The notes beneath the pieces are model-generated. The model made no database searches. It worked only from the letters and a program-made list of their open reading frames with translations, and was not told the origin of the DNA. This document shows, one piece after another, positions 8,058-18,480 of a stretch of DNA of 64,000 bases. The translations under genes were made by a program, and so were the position numbers. Source of the DNA: JADGNZ01 sp963715895 (GTDB lineage: Bacteria > Acidobacteriota > Thermoanaerobaculia > Gp7-AA8); the NCBI GenBank assembly GCA_963715895.1, contig OY970284.1, positions 1,612,001 to 1,676,000 of the forward strand, given 5' to 3'. Positions within the stretch are counted from its first letter, which is position 1. Each line of letters starts with the position of its first letter.

Positions 8058-8944
8058 AGGGACCTGGGGATTATCGCACGGAGGATTCTTCTGGCCCGTG
8101 CGCTCGGCGCTTCCCCTTCGGCCCGGACGTGCGTCTCCGGATATTCTTCGCCGAGGAGCACCTCGCGTGTTCGCAGATAGCCGATGCGCGTCAGCACGTC
8201 GAGCACTTCCCAACGGCGCTCGGTAAACCCGAACGGCAGACGATGACGGGGACGGACGACGACGACGCGCGGATCGGTGACGACGTGATCGTAGTCGTCT
8301 TTCTTCTTGAAGAGCCCACCCTCCGATTCCCCTTTCTGCGTCACTACAACCACGGCGTCGCATCCCTCGGCGAGCGCTTTTTCGTACGGGGCGTTGTCGG
8401 AGATGCCGCCGTCGCCGTAGGCCACGCCGTCGATGAGGGGGCGATGCGTGTAGAACGGCGGCAGGTAGTTGGTGGCCAGGAGGAGCTGGAGCGGATCGTC
8501 GACGTCGCGCGCGTCGAAGATGACGTTGGCGCCGTCGCGGAAGCGGGTGACGGAGACGAAGAGCGGAAGGGCGTCCGGCTTTCGGAAGCGATCGGATCCG
8601 ATGAAGCGGTCGAAGTTGCGCTTGTGCATGTGGCGGAAGCGCCACGGCGAATGGTCGACGAGCAGGTTGCGCAGATCGATGTGCGGCATGCGCATGAACG
8701 ACCGCCAGTAGTAGCGGATCCGCGACTCGGAGTGGGCGGCGACGATGGCGGCGTTCCAGGCGCCGGCCGAGACGCCGATCGCCAGCGACGGCGTGACTCC
8801 GAGCTCGGCCAGCGCCTCGATCACTCCGATCTGAAAGGCACAGCGGGAGGAGCCGCCCGAGAAGACATAGCCGACCTTTTTGGCATCACGAAGCAGAACG
8901 AGACGATCCAAGGACTTCAGCTTATCCTTTTGCGGTGAACGCAA
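8054..8944 (-). CDS. Patatin-like phospholipase
   Basis: About 296 residues. VGYVFSGGSSRCAFQIG is the oxyanion-hole loop (the usual GGGxRG is altered to GGSSRC), GVSAGAWN carries the nucleophilic serine, and DGGISDNAP holds the catalytic aspartate, so the Ser-Asp dyad is intact. Members hydrolyse lipid acyl esters. The first ten codons overlap the start of a divergent lipoprotein gene, so a TTG start about 30 nt further in (LDRLVLLRDAKK) is also possible. It heads a tightly overlapping envelope unit with the amidase and GerMN genes. Confidence 0.85.
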   Translation of the reverse strand: MRSPQKDKLKSLDRLVLLRDAKKVGYVFSGGSSRCAFQIGVIEALAELGVTPSLAIGVSAGAWNAAIVAAHSESRIRYYWRSFMRMPHIDLRNLLVDHSPWRFRHMHKRNFDRFIGSDRFRKPDALPLFVSVTRFRDGANVIFDARDVDDPLQLLLATNYLPPFYTHRPLIDGVAYGDGGISDNAPYEKALAEGCDAVVVVTQKGESEGGLFKKKDDYDHVVTDPRVVVVRPRHRLPFGFTERRWEVLDVLTRIGYLRTREVLLGEEYPETHVRAEGEAPSARARRILRAIIPRSL

Positions 8945-9528
8945 AACGATTCATCCTCATCCTGGCCCTGCTTGCGGCCGCCTGCGGTGGCGGAAAAGAA
9001 CCTGCCGGCCCGCATGTGGCAAGAGATCCGATCAGCGTCCGCGGCTGGATCGTCGACGTCGACACCGGCCCCAATAACGCCTATCACACCATCGAAACGG
9101 AAGCGGCGCGCAAGCAGAATCTCTTCCGCGGAACGAATGTCTGGATCGAGAACGCGCCGTATGTCTCCGGCGGCGTGGCGGAGACGGGAGCCTTCCTCCT
9201 TCTCGACGTGCCGCCCGGCAATGTAACGATCACCTTCTCGGCCCCCGGCGTTCCCGCCGCGCGCCTGGTCCTGGGCAACATCCCCGGCAATGCCGACGTC
9301 CTGGTCCCGGCCATGATGTTGAAGCGGGATGGTGTGGCGCTGCTCGATCCCGCCAGCGTCAAGGTGCGCCTCGCCGACAACATCGGCAAACCCACACCCA
9401 CCGGCGCGTTCGCCACCGTCGCCGGTCAGCGGATCCCGGTGATGCGCACGCCGATCAACCAGATGATCGACCGCCTCGACTACCCGACGCCGCCGGCGAT
9501 GCAGGCACCGCTGGCAACGGTGAAGTAA
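8935..9528 (+). CDS. Hypothetical lipoprotein
   Basis: 197 residues from a GTG start. The N terminus is a lipoprotein signal ending LLAAACGGG with the cysteine at about residue 17. The remainder looks all-beta, with a segment near 75-100 (ETGAFLLLDVPPGNVTITFSAPG) resembling a carboxypeptidase-regulatory or transthyretin-like fold. No family is recognised with confidence. TATCCT stands 6 nt before the GTG, so the message may be leaderless. Divergent from the patatin gene with overlapping 5' ends. Confidence 0.7.
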   Translation: MNAKRFILILALLAAACGGGKEPAGPHVARDPISVRGWIVDVDTGPNNAYHTIETEAARKQNLFRGTNVWIENAPYVSGGVAETGAFLLLDVPPGNVTITFSAPGVPAARLVLGNIPGNADVLVPAMMLKRDGVALLDPASVKVRLADNIGKPTPTGAFATVAGQRIPVMRTPINQMIDRLDYPTPPAMQAPLATVK

Positions 9529-9530
9529 CT

Positions 9531-9632
9531 GCGGCTTCGCGTTGTCGGTTGTCGGTTGTCAGTTGGCGCATGTCGAGGTTACGTCAGTCTCGCCCCAGTC
9601 CTCCGACAACCGATAATCGACAACCGATAACG
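9531..9632. repeat. Family A heptamer palindrome
   Basis: Begins 2 nt after the lipoprotein stop codon with GCGGCTTCGCG, then TTGTCGG heptamers, a 45-nt loop, and complementary AACCGAT/AATCGAC units followed by CGCGCGGC. It lies between convergent genes. Confidence 0.8.
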
Positions 9633-9651
9633 CGCGGCGCAGCGCGCGCAG

Positions 9652-10233
9652 CTACTTCACGCGAGTCCCGACGAAGAATCCGTTCACGTTGAGGCCCGGG
9701 TTACGTCCGGCGGAGCCGCCGTTGGAGATATGGAAGAAGCGGTAGCCGATGAAGAGCGGCGTCCTGGAATTCGGGAAGAGGGCCACGCCGAGGCCGAGCT
9801 GCGAATTGAAATTGAGCTTCGAGGTCGCGGCGGGGATGCGGCGGTTCGACCACATCGGACCGGTGCCGAGGTCGGCGTAGGGACGCAGAGTGTTCGATGA
9901 CGCCCGCCAATACTGGCGGATGAAGAAGTGTGCCCACTCCGCGCGCACGGAGTCATCGGGATCGCCGTAGGTATAACCGAACCAGCTCCGCGGCTGGCGC
10001 ACGTCGGAGTAGTCGATGTCGACGCCGGCCCGGGCATTGGGCAGATAGCGATCGATCAGTCTCAGAAGCTTCGGGCTCCCGGTCAGCTCGAAGCTGATCA
10101 TCCGGAAGCGAGACTGGCCGTGGCGGTTCGTCTCGCTCTTGGCATTGGCGAGGTAGATGTTGAAATCGCCGGCGAACGCGGGCGAGGAGAGCAGGAGCAG
10201 AAGAACGGCGGAACGGGCAACGGATCGGACCAT
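9652..10233 (-). CDS. Lipid A 3-O-deacylase (PagL)-like outer membrane protein
   Basis: 193 residues with a signal peptide ending SSPAFA, then alternating beta-strands as in small outer-membrane barrels. Near the C terminus FIGYRFFHISNGG followed by NPGLNVNGFFVG matches the PagL/acyloxyacyl hydrolase active-site region, where the His and Ser of the HxS motif are catalytic. The third (acidic) residue of the triad is not evident, so activity is uncertain. If active it would trim an acyl chain from lipid A in the outer membrane, implying a Gram-negative envelope. Confidence 0.75.
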   Translation of the reverse strand: MVRSVARSAVLLLLLSSPAFAGDFNIYLANAKSETNRHGQSRFRMISFELTGSPKLLRLIDRYLPNARAGVDIDYSDVRQPRSWFGYTYGDPDDSVRAEWAHFFIRQYWRASSNTLRPYADLGTGPMWSNRRIPAATSKLNFNSQLGLGVALFPNSRTPLFIGYRFFHISNGGSAGRNPGLNVNGFFVGTRVK

Positions 10234-10289
10234 GCGCCGCGCATTCTAGACGCGGCTGGCACCCGGCGTGAACAAGCGGAGAGGTACCT

Positions 10290-10769
10290 ATGTCCGATCG
10301 AAGGCAAAAATCCGGTGGCAACATCCTGTCGCGATTCGCGACGGCGGCGACGAACTGGACCGGTTCGACCGGCGCGTTCGTCACGGCGGCGATGATTATC
10401 GTCGTCTGGGGTATCACCGGCCCACTCTTCCACTACTCCGATACGTGGCAACTCGTCATCAACACCGGCACCACGATCGTCACGTTTCTGATGGTCTTCC
10501 TCATTCAGCGCGCCCAGAACCGCGACGCACTGGCGGTACAGCTCAAGCTCGACGAAATCGTGGCCGCCCTGGAAGGGGCAAGCAACCGTCTCATCTCGGT
10601 CGAAGACCTGTCCGAGACGGAGCTGAAGATCCTGCGCATCCACTACCAGCGCTTAGCCGAAATGGCCAAGCGCGACGAGAAGATCACCGAGTCGCACTCC
10701 GTCGAAGAAGCCGAGGCCAGGCACAACTTCAAGGAGGATCGGAGGAAGGCGAGGAAGATCGCGAGGTAA
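10290..10769 (+). CDS. Low-affinity iron permease family protein
   Basis: 159 residues with two membrane helices (about 28-48 and 54-74) and a basic, helical cytoplasmic tail. The stretch WQLVINTGTTIVTFLMVFLI followed by QNRDALAVQLKLDEIV is the signature of the low-affinity iron permease (Iron_permease) family. Bacterial members are annotated by similarity to yeast Fet4; transport has rarely been shown. GGAGAGG precedes the ATG at good spacing. Stand-alone gene followed directly by a repeat element. Confidence 0.85.
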   Translation: MSDRRQKSGGNILSRFATAATNWTGSTGAFVTAAMIIVVWGITGPLFHYSDTWQLVINTGTTIVTFLMVFLIQRAQNRDALAVQLKLDEIVAALEGASNRLISVEDLSETELKILRIHYQRLAEMAKRDEKITESHSVEEAEARHNFKEDRRKARKIAR

Positions 10770-10895
10770 CGGGTTGCTTGGTTGCTCGGTTTCTGGGTTG
10801 CTGAGGTGTTGTCGGTTGTCAGTTGTCGAATAAAAATTGGCAACTCAGTAACCAAGCAACTCAGTAACCAAGCAACTCAGCAACCAAGCAACCCC
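10770..10895. repeat. Composite palindrome, family B around family A
   Basis: TTGCTTGG/TTGCTCGG-type octamers (10770-10806), three TTGTCGG-type heptamers (10808-10828), an AT-rich loop, then a long complementary octamer arm (10840-10895). The heptamer part has no partner arm. It fills the gap between convergent stop codons. Confidence 0.8.
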
Positions 10896-10896
10896 C

Positions 10897-11868
10897 TCAC
10901 ACCGCCCCGATCAACTCCGCGAATTTCTTCAGATCGATGTTCCCCCCGGAGATGACGGCGACGATCGGTCCTTCGCCGGCCCTTCCGCTGAGCGCCGCGG
11001 CGACCGACAGCGCACCGGCCCCCTCGGCGATGACGCGCACTTTTTCGGCGACGAGGCGCATGGCGCGCTTCGTTTCGTCGAGCGTGACCACGACCGATCC
11101 ATCGACGATCCCCTGCATCCGTTCCCACATGCGAGGGAAGACGCTCTTGCCGCCGGCGCCGTCGACGAAGGACGGCTGGAAGTCGTCGAACTTCTGCGGC
11201 GAACCGGCTTCGAACGATTTCGCGCCCGGCGAGGCGGTCTCCGGTTCCGCGCCGAGAATCCTCACTGCGGGCGCGAGCTGACGGATGGCGCTGCCGATGC
11301 CGGAGACCAGTCCGCCGCCGCCGATGGCCGCGATCACCGTCCTCACCTCCGGCAGATCTTCGAGGATCTCCAGGCCGAGCGAGGCATTGCCGGCGATGAA
11401 GTTGTGATCATCGAAGGGATGGATGAACGATCCCTCGACCCCTTCGAAGGCCCGATCCTCCATGGCATGCCACGCGGCATCGAAGGGCGCTTTCACGATG
11501 CGTGCGCCGAGGTTGCGCATCCGCTCGATCTTCGTCTCCGGAGCGGTCTCGATCGTGACCACCGTGCAGGGGATGCCGTACGCGCGCGCCGCGAAAGCCA
11601 CGCCCTGCCCGGCGTTTCCTGCGCTGATGGTCCAGACCCCTTTGGCCCGCTCGTCGGGAGTGAGCATGGCCACGGCGTTCGCCGCGCCGCGGATCTTGAA
11701 GGCATTGATCGGCTGCAGGTTGTCGAGCTTCAGCCAGATATCCGGCACCGGCGCGTCGTGCCGCAGCTTGATCAGAGGCGTGCGTGTAATGACGCCGCGG
11801 ATGCGCTCGCGCGCGGCGTAGATTTCATCGAGCGTGACGGGACGGACGGGAGGGTTGGCGGTCGGCAT
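10897..11868 (-). CDS. Threonine/serine dehydratase (PLP fold type II)
   Basis: 323 residues, catalytic domain only. The PLP lysine is in NAFKIRGAANAV, SAGNAGQGVAFAAR and the glycine loop AIGGGGLVSG are conserved, and no ACT regulatory domain follows, so this is a catabolic-type threonine ammonia-lyase or serine dehydratase (alternatively serine racemase-like). It deaminates Thr/Ser to a 2-oxo acid. TACAAT ends 8 nt before the ATG with no ribosome-binding site, suggesting a leaderless mRNA. Flanked on both sides by repeat elements. Confidence 0.85.
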   Translation of the reverse strand: MPTANPPVRPVTLDEIYAARERIRGVITRTPLIKLRHDAPVPDIWLKLDNLQPINAFKIRGAANAVAMLTPDERAKGVWTISAGNAGQGVAFAARAYGIPCTVVTIETAPETKIERMRNLGARIVKAPFDAAWHAMEDRAFEGVEGSFIHPFDDHNFIAGNASLGLEILEDLPEVRTVIAAIGGGGLVSGIGSAIRQLAPAVRILGAEPETASPGAKSFEAGSPQKFDDFQPSFVDGAGGKSVFPRMWERMQGIVDGSVVVTLDETKRAMRLVAEKVRVIAEGAGALSVAAALSGRAGEGPIVAVISGGNIDLKKFAELIGAV

Positions 11869-11876
11869 GGGGGGAC

Positions 11877-11882
11877 ATTGTA
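11877..11882 (-). promoter_or_regulatory. -10-like TACAAT before the dehydratase gene
   Basis: TACAAT on the minus strand, 8 nt upstream of the ATG at 11868; the segment between is a run of C, leaving no room for a Shine-Dalgarno sequence. Confidence 0.55.
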
Positions 11883-11883
11883 G

Positions 11884-11988
11884 GCGGCTTCGCGTTGTCG
11901 GTTATCGGTTGTCGGTTGATTGCAGAGAATAGAGAAAGTGGGCAAGCAGCACCCAACGGACAACCGATAACCGACAACGCGAAGCCGC
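11884..11988. repeat. Family A heptamer palindrome with GCGGCTTCGCG ends
   Basis: Near-perfect arms: GCGGCTTCGCG plus four heptamers on the left, the exact complement on the right, around a 45-nt loop. The right end touches the purA stop codon. Confidence 0.85.
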
Positions 11989-13263
11989 TTACCTGACGAT
12001 CGTCTCTTCCCTTCGCGGCCCCGTCGAGATGATCGTGGCCTGGCACTCCACCTCATCCTCAATGAACCGCACGTAATCCTTCGCCGCCTGCGGGAGGTCG
12101 TCGTACGACGTCATGCCGACCGTCGGCTCTTTCCAGCCTTTGAACGTCCGGTACTCCGGCTTGTAGTCATTGTGCGCGACCGCGAAGGCGGGGAACGTCT
12201 TCCAGACCTCGGAGCGGACGTTGTAGCCGATGCAGACGGGGATCTCGTCGAACTCGTCGAGGACGTCGAGCTTGGTCAGGGCGATGGCGTCGAGTCCGTT
12301 CAGCATCGCCGAGGTGCGGAGGACGGGGAGATCGAGCCAGCCGGTGCGGCGCGGACGGCCGGTGACGGTGCCGAACTCGTTGCCACGGGCGCGCAGATGC
12401 TCGCCGCTGGCATCGTTCAACTCGGTCGGAAACGCGCCGCCGCCGACGCGCGTCGTGTAAGCCTTGGCCACGCCGATGACGCGGTGGATGTGCTTCGGGG
12501 CCACGCCCAGGCCGGTGCAGACGCCGCCGACCACCGTGCTCGATGACGTCACGAACGGGTAGGTGCCGTGGTCGATGTCGAGCATCGCCCCCTGCGCCCC
12601 TTCGAACATCACCTTTTTGCCGGCGCGGATCTGCTCGTTGATCAGGATCGTTCCGTTGGTGATGCGGTCGGCCAGCACCTCGCCGTAGCGCGTGTAGTCG
12701 TCGTAGAGCTTCTGCGGGTCGAAGCCGTCCTTGCCGTAGACGCCTTTCAGCACCGGGTTCTTCTCGGCGCAGGCGAATTCGATGCGGTCGCGCAGGACGT
12801 AGGGGTCGAGCAGGTCGGCCACGCGGATGCCGTAGCGGCTCACCTTCGTCTCGTACGCCGGTCCGATGCCGCGTCCGGTCGTGCCGATTTTCCCCGCGCC
12901 GGCCGCTTCCTCGCGGGCGATGTCGAGTGCTTTGTGGTACGGCAGGATGACCTGTGCCGAGTCGCTGATCTTGAGGTTCGAATTGATGACCACGCCGAGT
13001 GCCCGCAGTTTCTCGATCTCGTCGAGCAGCGCCTCGGGGTCGATGACCATTCCGTTGCCGAGGATGCAGAGCTTGTCGGGATGGAGAATCCCCGACGGGA
13101 TGAGCCGCAGCGAAAAGTGCTTCTCCCCGAATTTCACCGTGTGGCCCGCGTTATGACCACCCTGATAGCGGGCCACGACGTCGAAGGACTCACAGAGAAG
13201 ATCGACGATCTTCCCCTTCCCCTCGTCGCCCCATTGCGCGCCGATTACGGCAAGGTTCTGCAT
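11989..13263 (-). CDS. purA: Adenylosuccinate synthetase
   Basis: 424 residues, the usual bacterial length. It opens with IGAQWGDEGKGKIVD (GTP-binding loop and catalytic Asp), then GGHNAGHT (catalytic His), TTGRGIGPAYE, and the C-terminal VTGRPRRTGWLD and TKLDVLD. It joins IMP and aspartate using GTP in the first committed step of AMP synthesis, in the cytoplasm. It appears monocistronic; TAGGCT lies 9 nt before the ATG. Confidence 0.96.
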   Translation of the reverse strand: MQNLAVIGAQWGDEGKGKIVDLLCESFDVVARYQGGHNAGHTVKFGEKHFSLRLIPSGILHPDKLCILGNGMVIDPEALLDEIEKLRALGVVINSNLKISDSAQVILPYHKALDIAREEAAGAGKIGTTGRGIGPAYETKVSRYGIRVADLLDPYVLRDRIEFACAEKNPVLKGVYGKDGFDPQKLYDDYTRYGEVLADRITNGTILINEQIRAGKKVMFEGAQGAMLDIDHGTYPFVTSSSTVVGGVCTGLGVAPKHIHRVIGVAKAYTTRVGGGAFPTELNDASGEHLRARGNEFGTVTGRPRRTGWLDLPVLRTSAMLNGLDAIALTKLDVLDEFDEIPVCIGYNVRSEVWKTFPAFAVAHNDYKPEYRTFKGWKEPTVGMTSYDDLPQAAKDYVRFIEDEVECQATIISTGPRREETIVR

Positions 13264-13300
13264 TGCGCGCGGAGCCTAGCATGTTGTTCGGGGCTTGGGT

Positions 13301-13330
13301 GACAACCGACAACCGATAACCGACAACCGT
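13301..13330. repeat. Single arm of family A heptamers
   Basis: Four complementary-orientation heptamers (AACCGAC/AACCGAT type) without an opposite arm nearby, in the divergent promoter region between purA and the cysteine dioxygenase gene. Confidence 0.75.
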
Positions 13331-13362
13331 CGAAGAGCTATAGTTCATCAAGCGAGGAACCC

Positions 13363-13998
13363 ATGGATCTGCATAACATCCCCTCTACCCCTCCCCAGCC
13401 CGTCTATTCGCCCACGCCCGTTCCCGTCGAGCAGTTCGTCGAAGGAATCCGCGAGATGGCGTCCGGGCTGATCACCAAGCAGAAGATCTACGACTTTCTG
13501 GCCACGTACGAGATCCGCGCCGAGGATCTGGAGCGCTACAAGATGTGGCTTCCCGACCGCCACACGCGCAACAAGGTCTTCCGCAACGAGATGATCGAAG
13601 CGATGGTAATCTGCTGGCCGATCGGCGCCATCACCCCGCTCCACACGCACAACGGCCAGCTCGGATGGATGACGATGGTCGAGGGGAAGCTGATCGTCGA
13701 GAATTACAAGCAGCTCGGCTGCAACCGTCCCGAAAATCAGCAGGTCGTGGGGATGGATTGCCTGGCCGGGGCCACCCGCATCGAGATGCAGTCCCTCGGC
13801 ACGGAGCTCTGCGTCCCGGGCGGTCCCCTCAATACGGTCGACAAGACCCAGACCATCCACCGCATCAAGAATCTCGAGGAGTGGAACGAGCGCGCCGTCA
13901 GCGTCCATGTCTACTCGCGCCCCATCGACTCGTGCGTCGTCTTCGACCTCGAAGCCGGCCGATGTTTCCGCCGCGACCTGAAGTACGACAACGAGTAG
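13363..13998 (+). CDS. Cysteine dioxygenase family protein
   Basis: 211 residues, cupin fold. ITPLHTHNGQLGWMTMVEGKL holds two of the iron-binding histidines and the conserved GxL segment of type I cysteine dioxygenase, and TIHRIKN supplies the third histidine. These non-haem iron enzymes oxidise cysteine (or a related thiol) to its sulfinate. TATAGT lies 18 nt and GCGAGGA about 9 nt upstream of the ATG. A VOC protein gene follows after 6 nt, so the pair is probably an operon; substrate could also be a 3-mercapto acid. Confidence 0.85.
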   Translation: MDLHNIPSTPPQPVYSPTPVPVEQFVEGIREMASGLITKQKIYDFLATYEIRAEDLERYKMWLPDRHTRNKVFRNEMIEAMVICWPIGAITPLHTHNGQLGWMTMVEGKLIVENYKQLGCNRPENQQVVGMDCLAGATRIEMQSLGTELCVPGGPLNTVDKTQTIHRIKNLEEWNERAVSVHVYSRPIDSCVVFDLEAGRCFRRDLKYDNE

Positions 13999-14004
13999 AC
14001 CCGC

Positions 14005-14367
14005 GTGCCCGCCACCGCCATTCATCACATCCAGATCGCTATGCCGCGCGGCGAAGAGAGCCGCGGGCGGGCTTTCTACAGCGATCTTCTCGGCCTGAGC
14101 GAAATCCCCAAACCGGCCAGCCTGGCCGAGCGCGGCGGTCTCTGGTTCCGCATCGGATCGCTGGAGCTGCACCTCGGCGTCGAGGACGATTTCCATCCGG
14201 CGAAGAAAGCCCATCCGGGACTGCTGGTCGATGATCTGCCGTCGCTCATTGCCCGTCTCGAGGCAGCCGGGCACGCCACAAAACCCGACAACCGGCTGGA
14301 AGGTTACGACCGGGCCTACGTGAACGACCCGTTCGGCAATCGCGTCGAACTGCTGGAACGGCGCTGA
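14005..14367 (+). CDS. VOC/glyoxalase-fold protein
   Basis: 120 residues from a GTG start, one vicinal-oxygen-chelate module. AIHHIQIAMP at the N terminus, the strand LELHLGVEDD in the middle and the ending FGNRVELLE supply the His and Glu positions that bind metal in this superfamily. Specific reaction unknown; candidates include lactoylglutathione lyase-like or dioxygenase activity. It follows the cysteine dioxygenase gene by 6 nt. Confidence 0.82.
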   Translation: MPATAIHHIQIAMPRGEESRGRAFYSDLLGLSEIPKPASLAERGGLWFRIGSLELHLGVEDDFHPAKKAHPGLLVDDLPSLIARLEAAGHATKPDNRLEGYDRAYVNDPFGNRVELLERR

Positions 14368-14409
14368 TAGAATCCGCCGCCGCGAATTTCATCCCGCCGA
14401 GGTGACCTC

Positions 14410-15594
14410 ATGTCGTTGATCTCCACGCTGCAAACCGAGCTCGATCAGATGGCTGCCGCCGGCACGCTCAAACGCGAGCTGCTGATGAAATCTCCGCAGG
14501 GGGCGGTGGTCGACGTCGAGGGGTTCGGCGACATCATCATGCTGACCTCGAACAATTACCTCGGCCTGGCCGACCATCCCGCCATCGCCGCGGCGGCGGA
14601 AAAAGGGGAGCGCGACTACGGCTACGGCCTGGCCTCCGTCCGCTTCATCTGCGGTACGCAAACGATTCACCGGCAGCTCGAAGAGCGCATCGCCCGTTTT
14701 TTCGGCACCGAGGACTCGATCCTTTACGGCTCCTGCTGGAACGCGAACGAGGGTCTGTTTCAGACCGTGGCCCAGGAGCAGGACGCCATCATCTCCGATG
14801 AACTGAATCACGCCTCGATCATCGACGGCGTCCGCCTGGCCAAGGCGAAGAAGGAGCGCTACAAGAACCGCGACATGGCCGACCTGCGCCGCGCGCTCGA
14901 AGCGACGCGCTCTTCGCGCAACAAAGTGATCGTCACCGACGGCGTCTTCTCGATGGAAGGCTCGCTCGCCCCGCTTCCGGAGATCGTCGACCTGGCCGCC
15001 GAGTACGAGGCCTTTCTCGTCGTCGACGACTCTCACGCCACCGGCGTCCTCGGCAGAACCGGCCGCGGCACCGGCGAGGAGCTGGGCGTCTTCGACAAGA
15101 TCGACGCCCATACTTCGACCCTCGGCAAGGCGCTGGGCGGATCGCACGGCGGCTTCACCACCGGACCGAAAACGCTCATCGACTATCTCCGCCAGAGATC
15201 GCGCCCCTACCTCTTCTCGAACACGTTGCCGCCGGCAGTGGTCATGGGCTCGCTCGCCGCCTTCGACTTGCTCGAAAACGATCCGAGCTTCCTGACCCGG
15301 CTGCGCGAGAACACCGCCTACTTCCGCCAGCAGCTCACAGCAAAGGGCGTGACGGTGCGCGAAGGGATCCACCCCATCGTCCCGATCATCATCGGCGACA
15401 CTGCCAAAGCGATCGCCATCTCCGCCGAGCTACTCACGCGCGGCGTGTACGTCTCCGGCTTCGGCTTCCCCGTGGTCCCCCAGGGCGCCGCCCGCCTCCG
15501 CTGCCAGATCAGCGCCGCCCACACCCGCGAGCACCTCGACCGCGCCATCGAGGCCATCGTCGAGGTAGGCCGGAAGTTCGAAGTGGTCGGCTAG
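14410..15594 (+). CDS. kbl: Glycine C-acetyltransferase (2-amino-3-ketobutyrate CoA ligase)
   Basis: 394 residues, alpha-oxoamine synthase family. NNYLGLADHP, GSCWNANEG, DELNHASIIDG and the PLP lysine in TSTLGKALGG are intact; overall similarity favours Kbl over BioF or serine palmitoyltransferase. It condenses glycine with acetyl-CoA, or in reverse splits 2-amino-3-oxobutyrate formed from threonine. GAGGTGA sits 6 nt before the ATG. No threonine dehydrogenase is adjacent, although a threonine dehydratase lies 2.5 kb away. Confidence 0.85.
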   Translation: MSLISTLQTELDQMAAAGTLKRELLMKSPQGAVVDVEGFGDIIMLTSNNYLGLADHPAIAAAAEKGERDYGYGLASVRFICGTQTIHRQLEERIARFFGTEDSILYGSCWNANEGLFQTVAQEQDAIISDELNHASIIDGVRLAKAKKERYKNRDMADLRRALEATRSSRNKVIVTDGVFSMEGSLAPLPEIVDLAAEYEAFLVVDDSHATGVLGRTGRGTGEELGVFDKIDAHTSTLGKALGGSHGGFTTGPKTLIDYLRQRSRPYLFSNTLPPAVVMGSLAAFDLLENDPSFLTRLRENTAYFRQQLTAKGVTVREGIHPIVPIIIGDTAKAIAISAELLTRGVYVSGFGFPVVPQGAARLRCQISAAHTREHLDRAIEAIVEVGRKFEVVG

Positions 15595-15726
15595 CGGGCA
15601 CGGCCGGCAGCGTTGGTTGCCCAAGGCTCCGCCAGTAGTGGCGCAAGAACGTTCTACCGCGCATACAACCATCCCTGCCTTCTTCTTGCACCGAGGAATG
15701 CGCGGTAATTTTTGCCGGTTTTCCGA

Positions 15727-15747
15727 TGTGAGTCGATTTGACTCAAT
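15727..15747 (+). promoter_or_regulatory. HAIR-like operator (HspR-type) before clpB
   Basis: TGTGAGT, a 7-nt spacer, then ACTCAAT. The HspR box HAIR is CTTGAGT-N7-ACTCAAG; the core GAGT-N7-ACTC is exact, 11 of 14 positions match overall, and it lies 14 nt before the clpB start. HspR represses clpB and dnaK in several phyla. No hspR gene is in the window. Confidence 0.6.
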
Positions 15748-15761
15748 GTGAGGTTAATCAT

Positions 15762-18386
<2,625 letters not shown>

Positions 18387-18417
18387 TTGGCGATATGCGA
18401 TCGACGATAACGCACTA

Positions 18418-18459
18418 AGAATGCCGATGCCGCCAGCAATGGCGATGCATCGGCATTCT
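18418..18459. terminator. Hairpin between convergent genes, probable terminator
   Basis: 13-bp stem (18418-18430 with 18447-18459) and a 16-nt loop, 31 nt past the clpB stop and 21 nt before the stop of the convergent gene. No T-run follows on either strand, so intrinsic termination is uncertain. Confidence 0.55.
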
Positions 18460-18480
18460 GCTTGGCTCAGATTCTCGACT

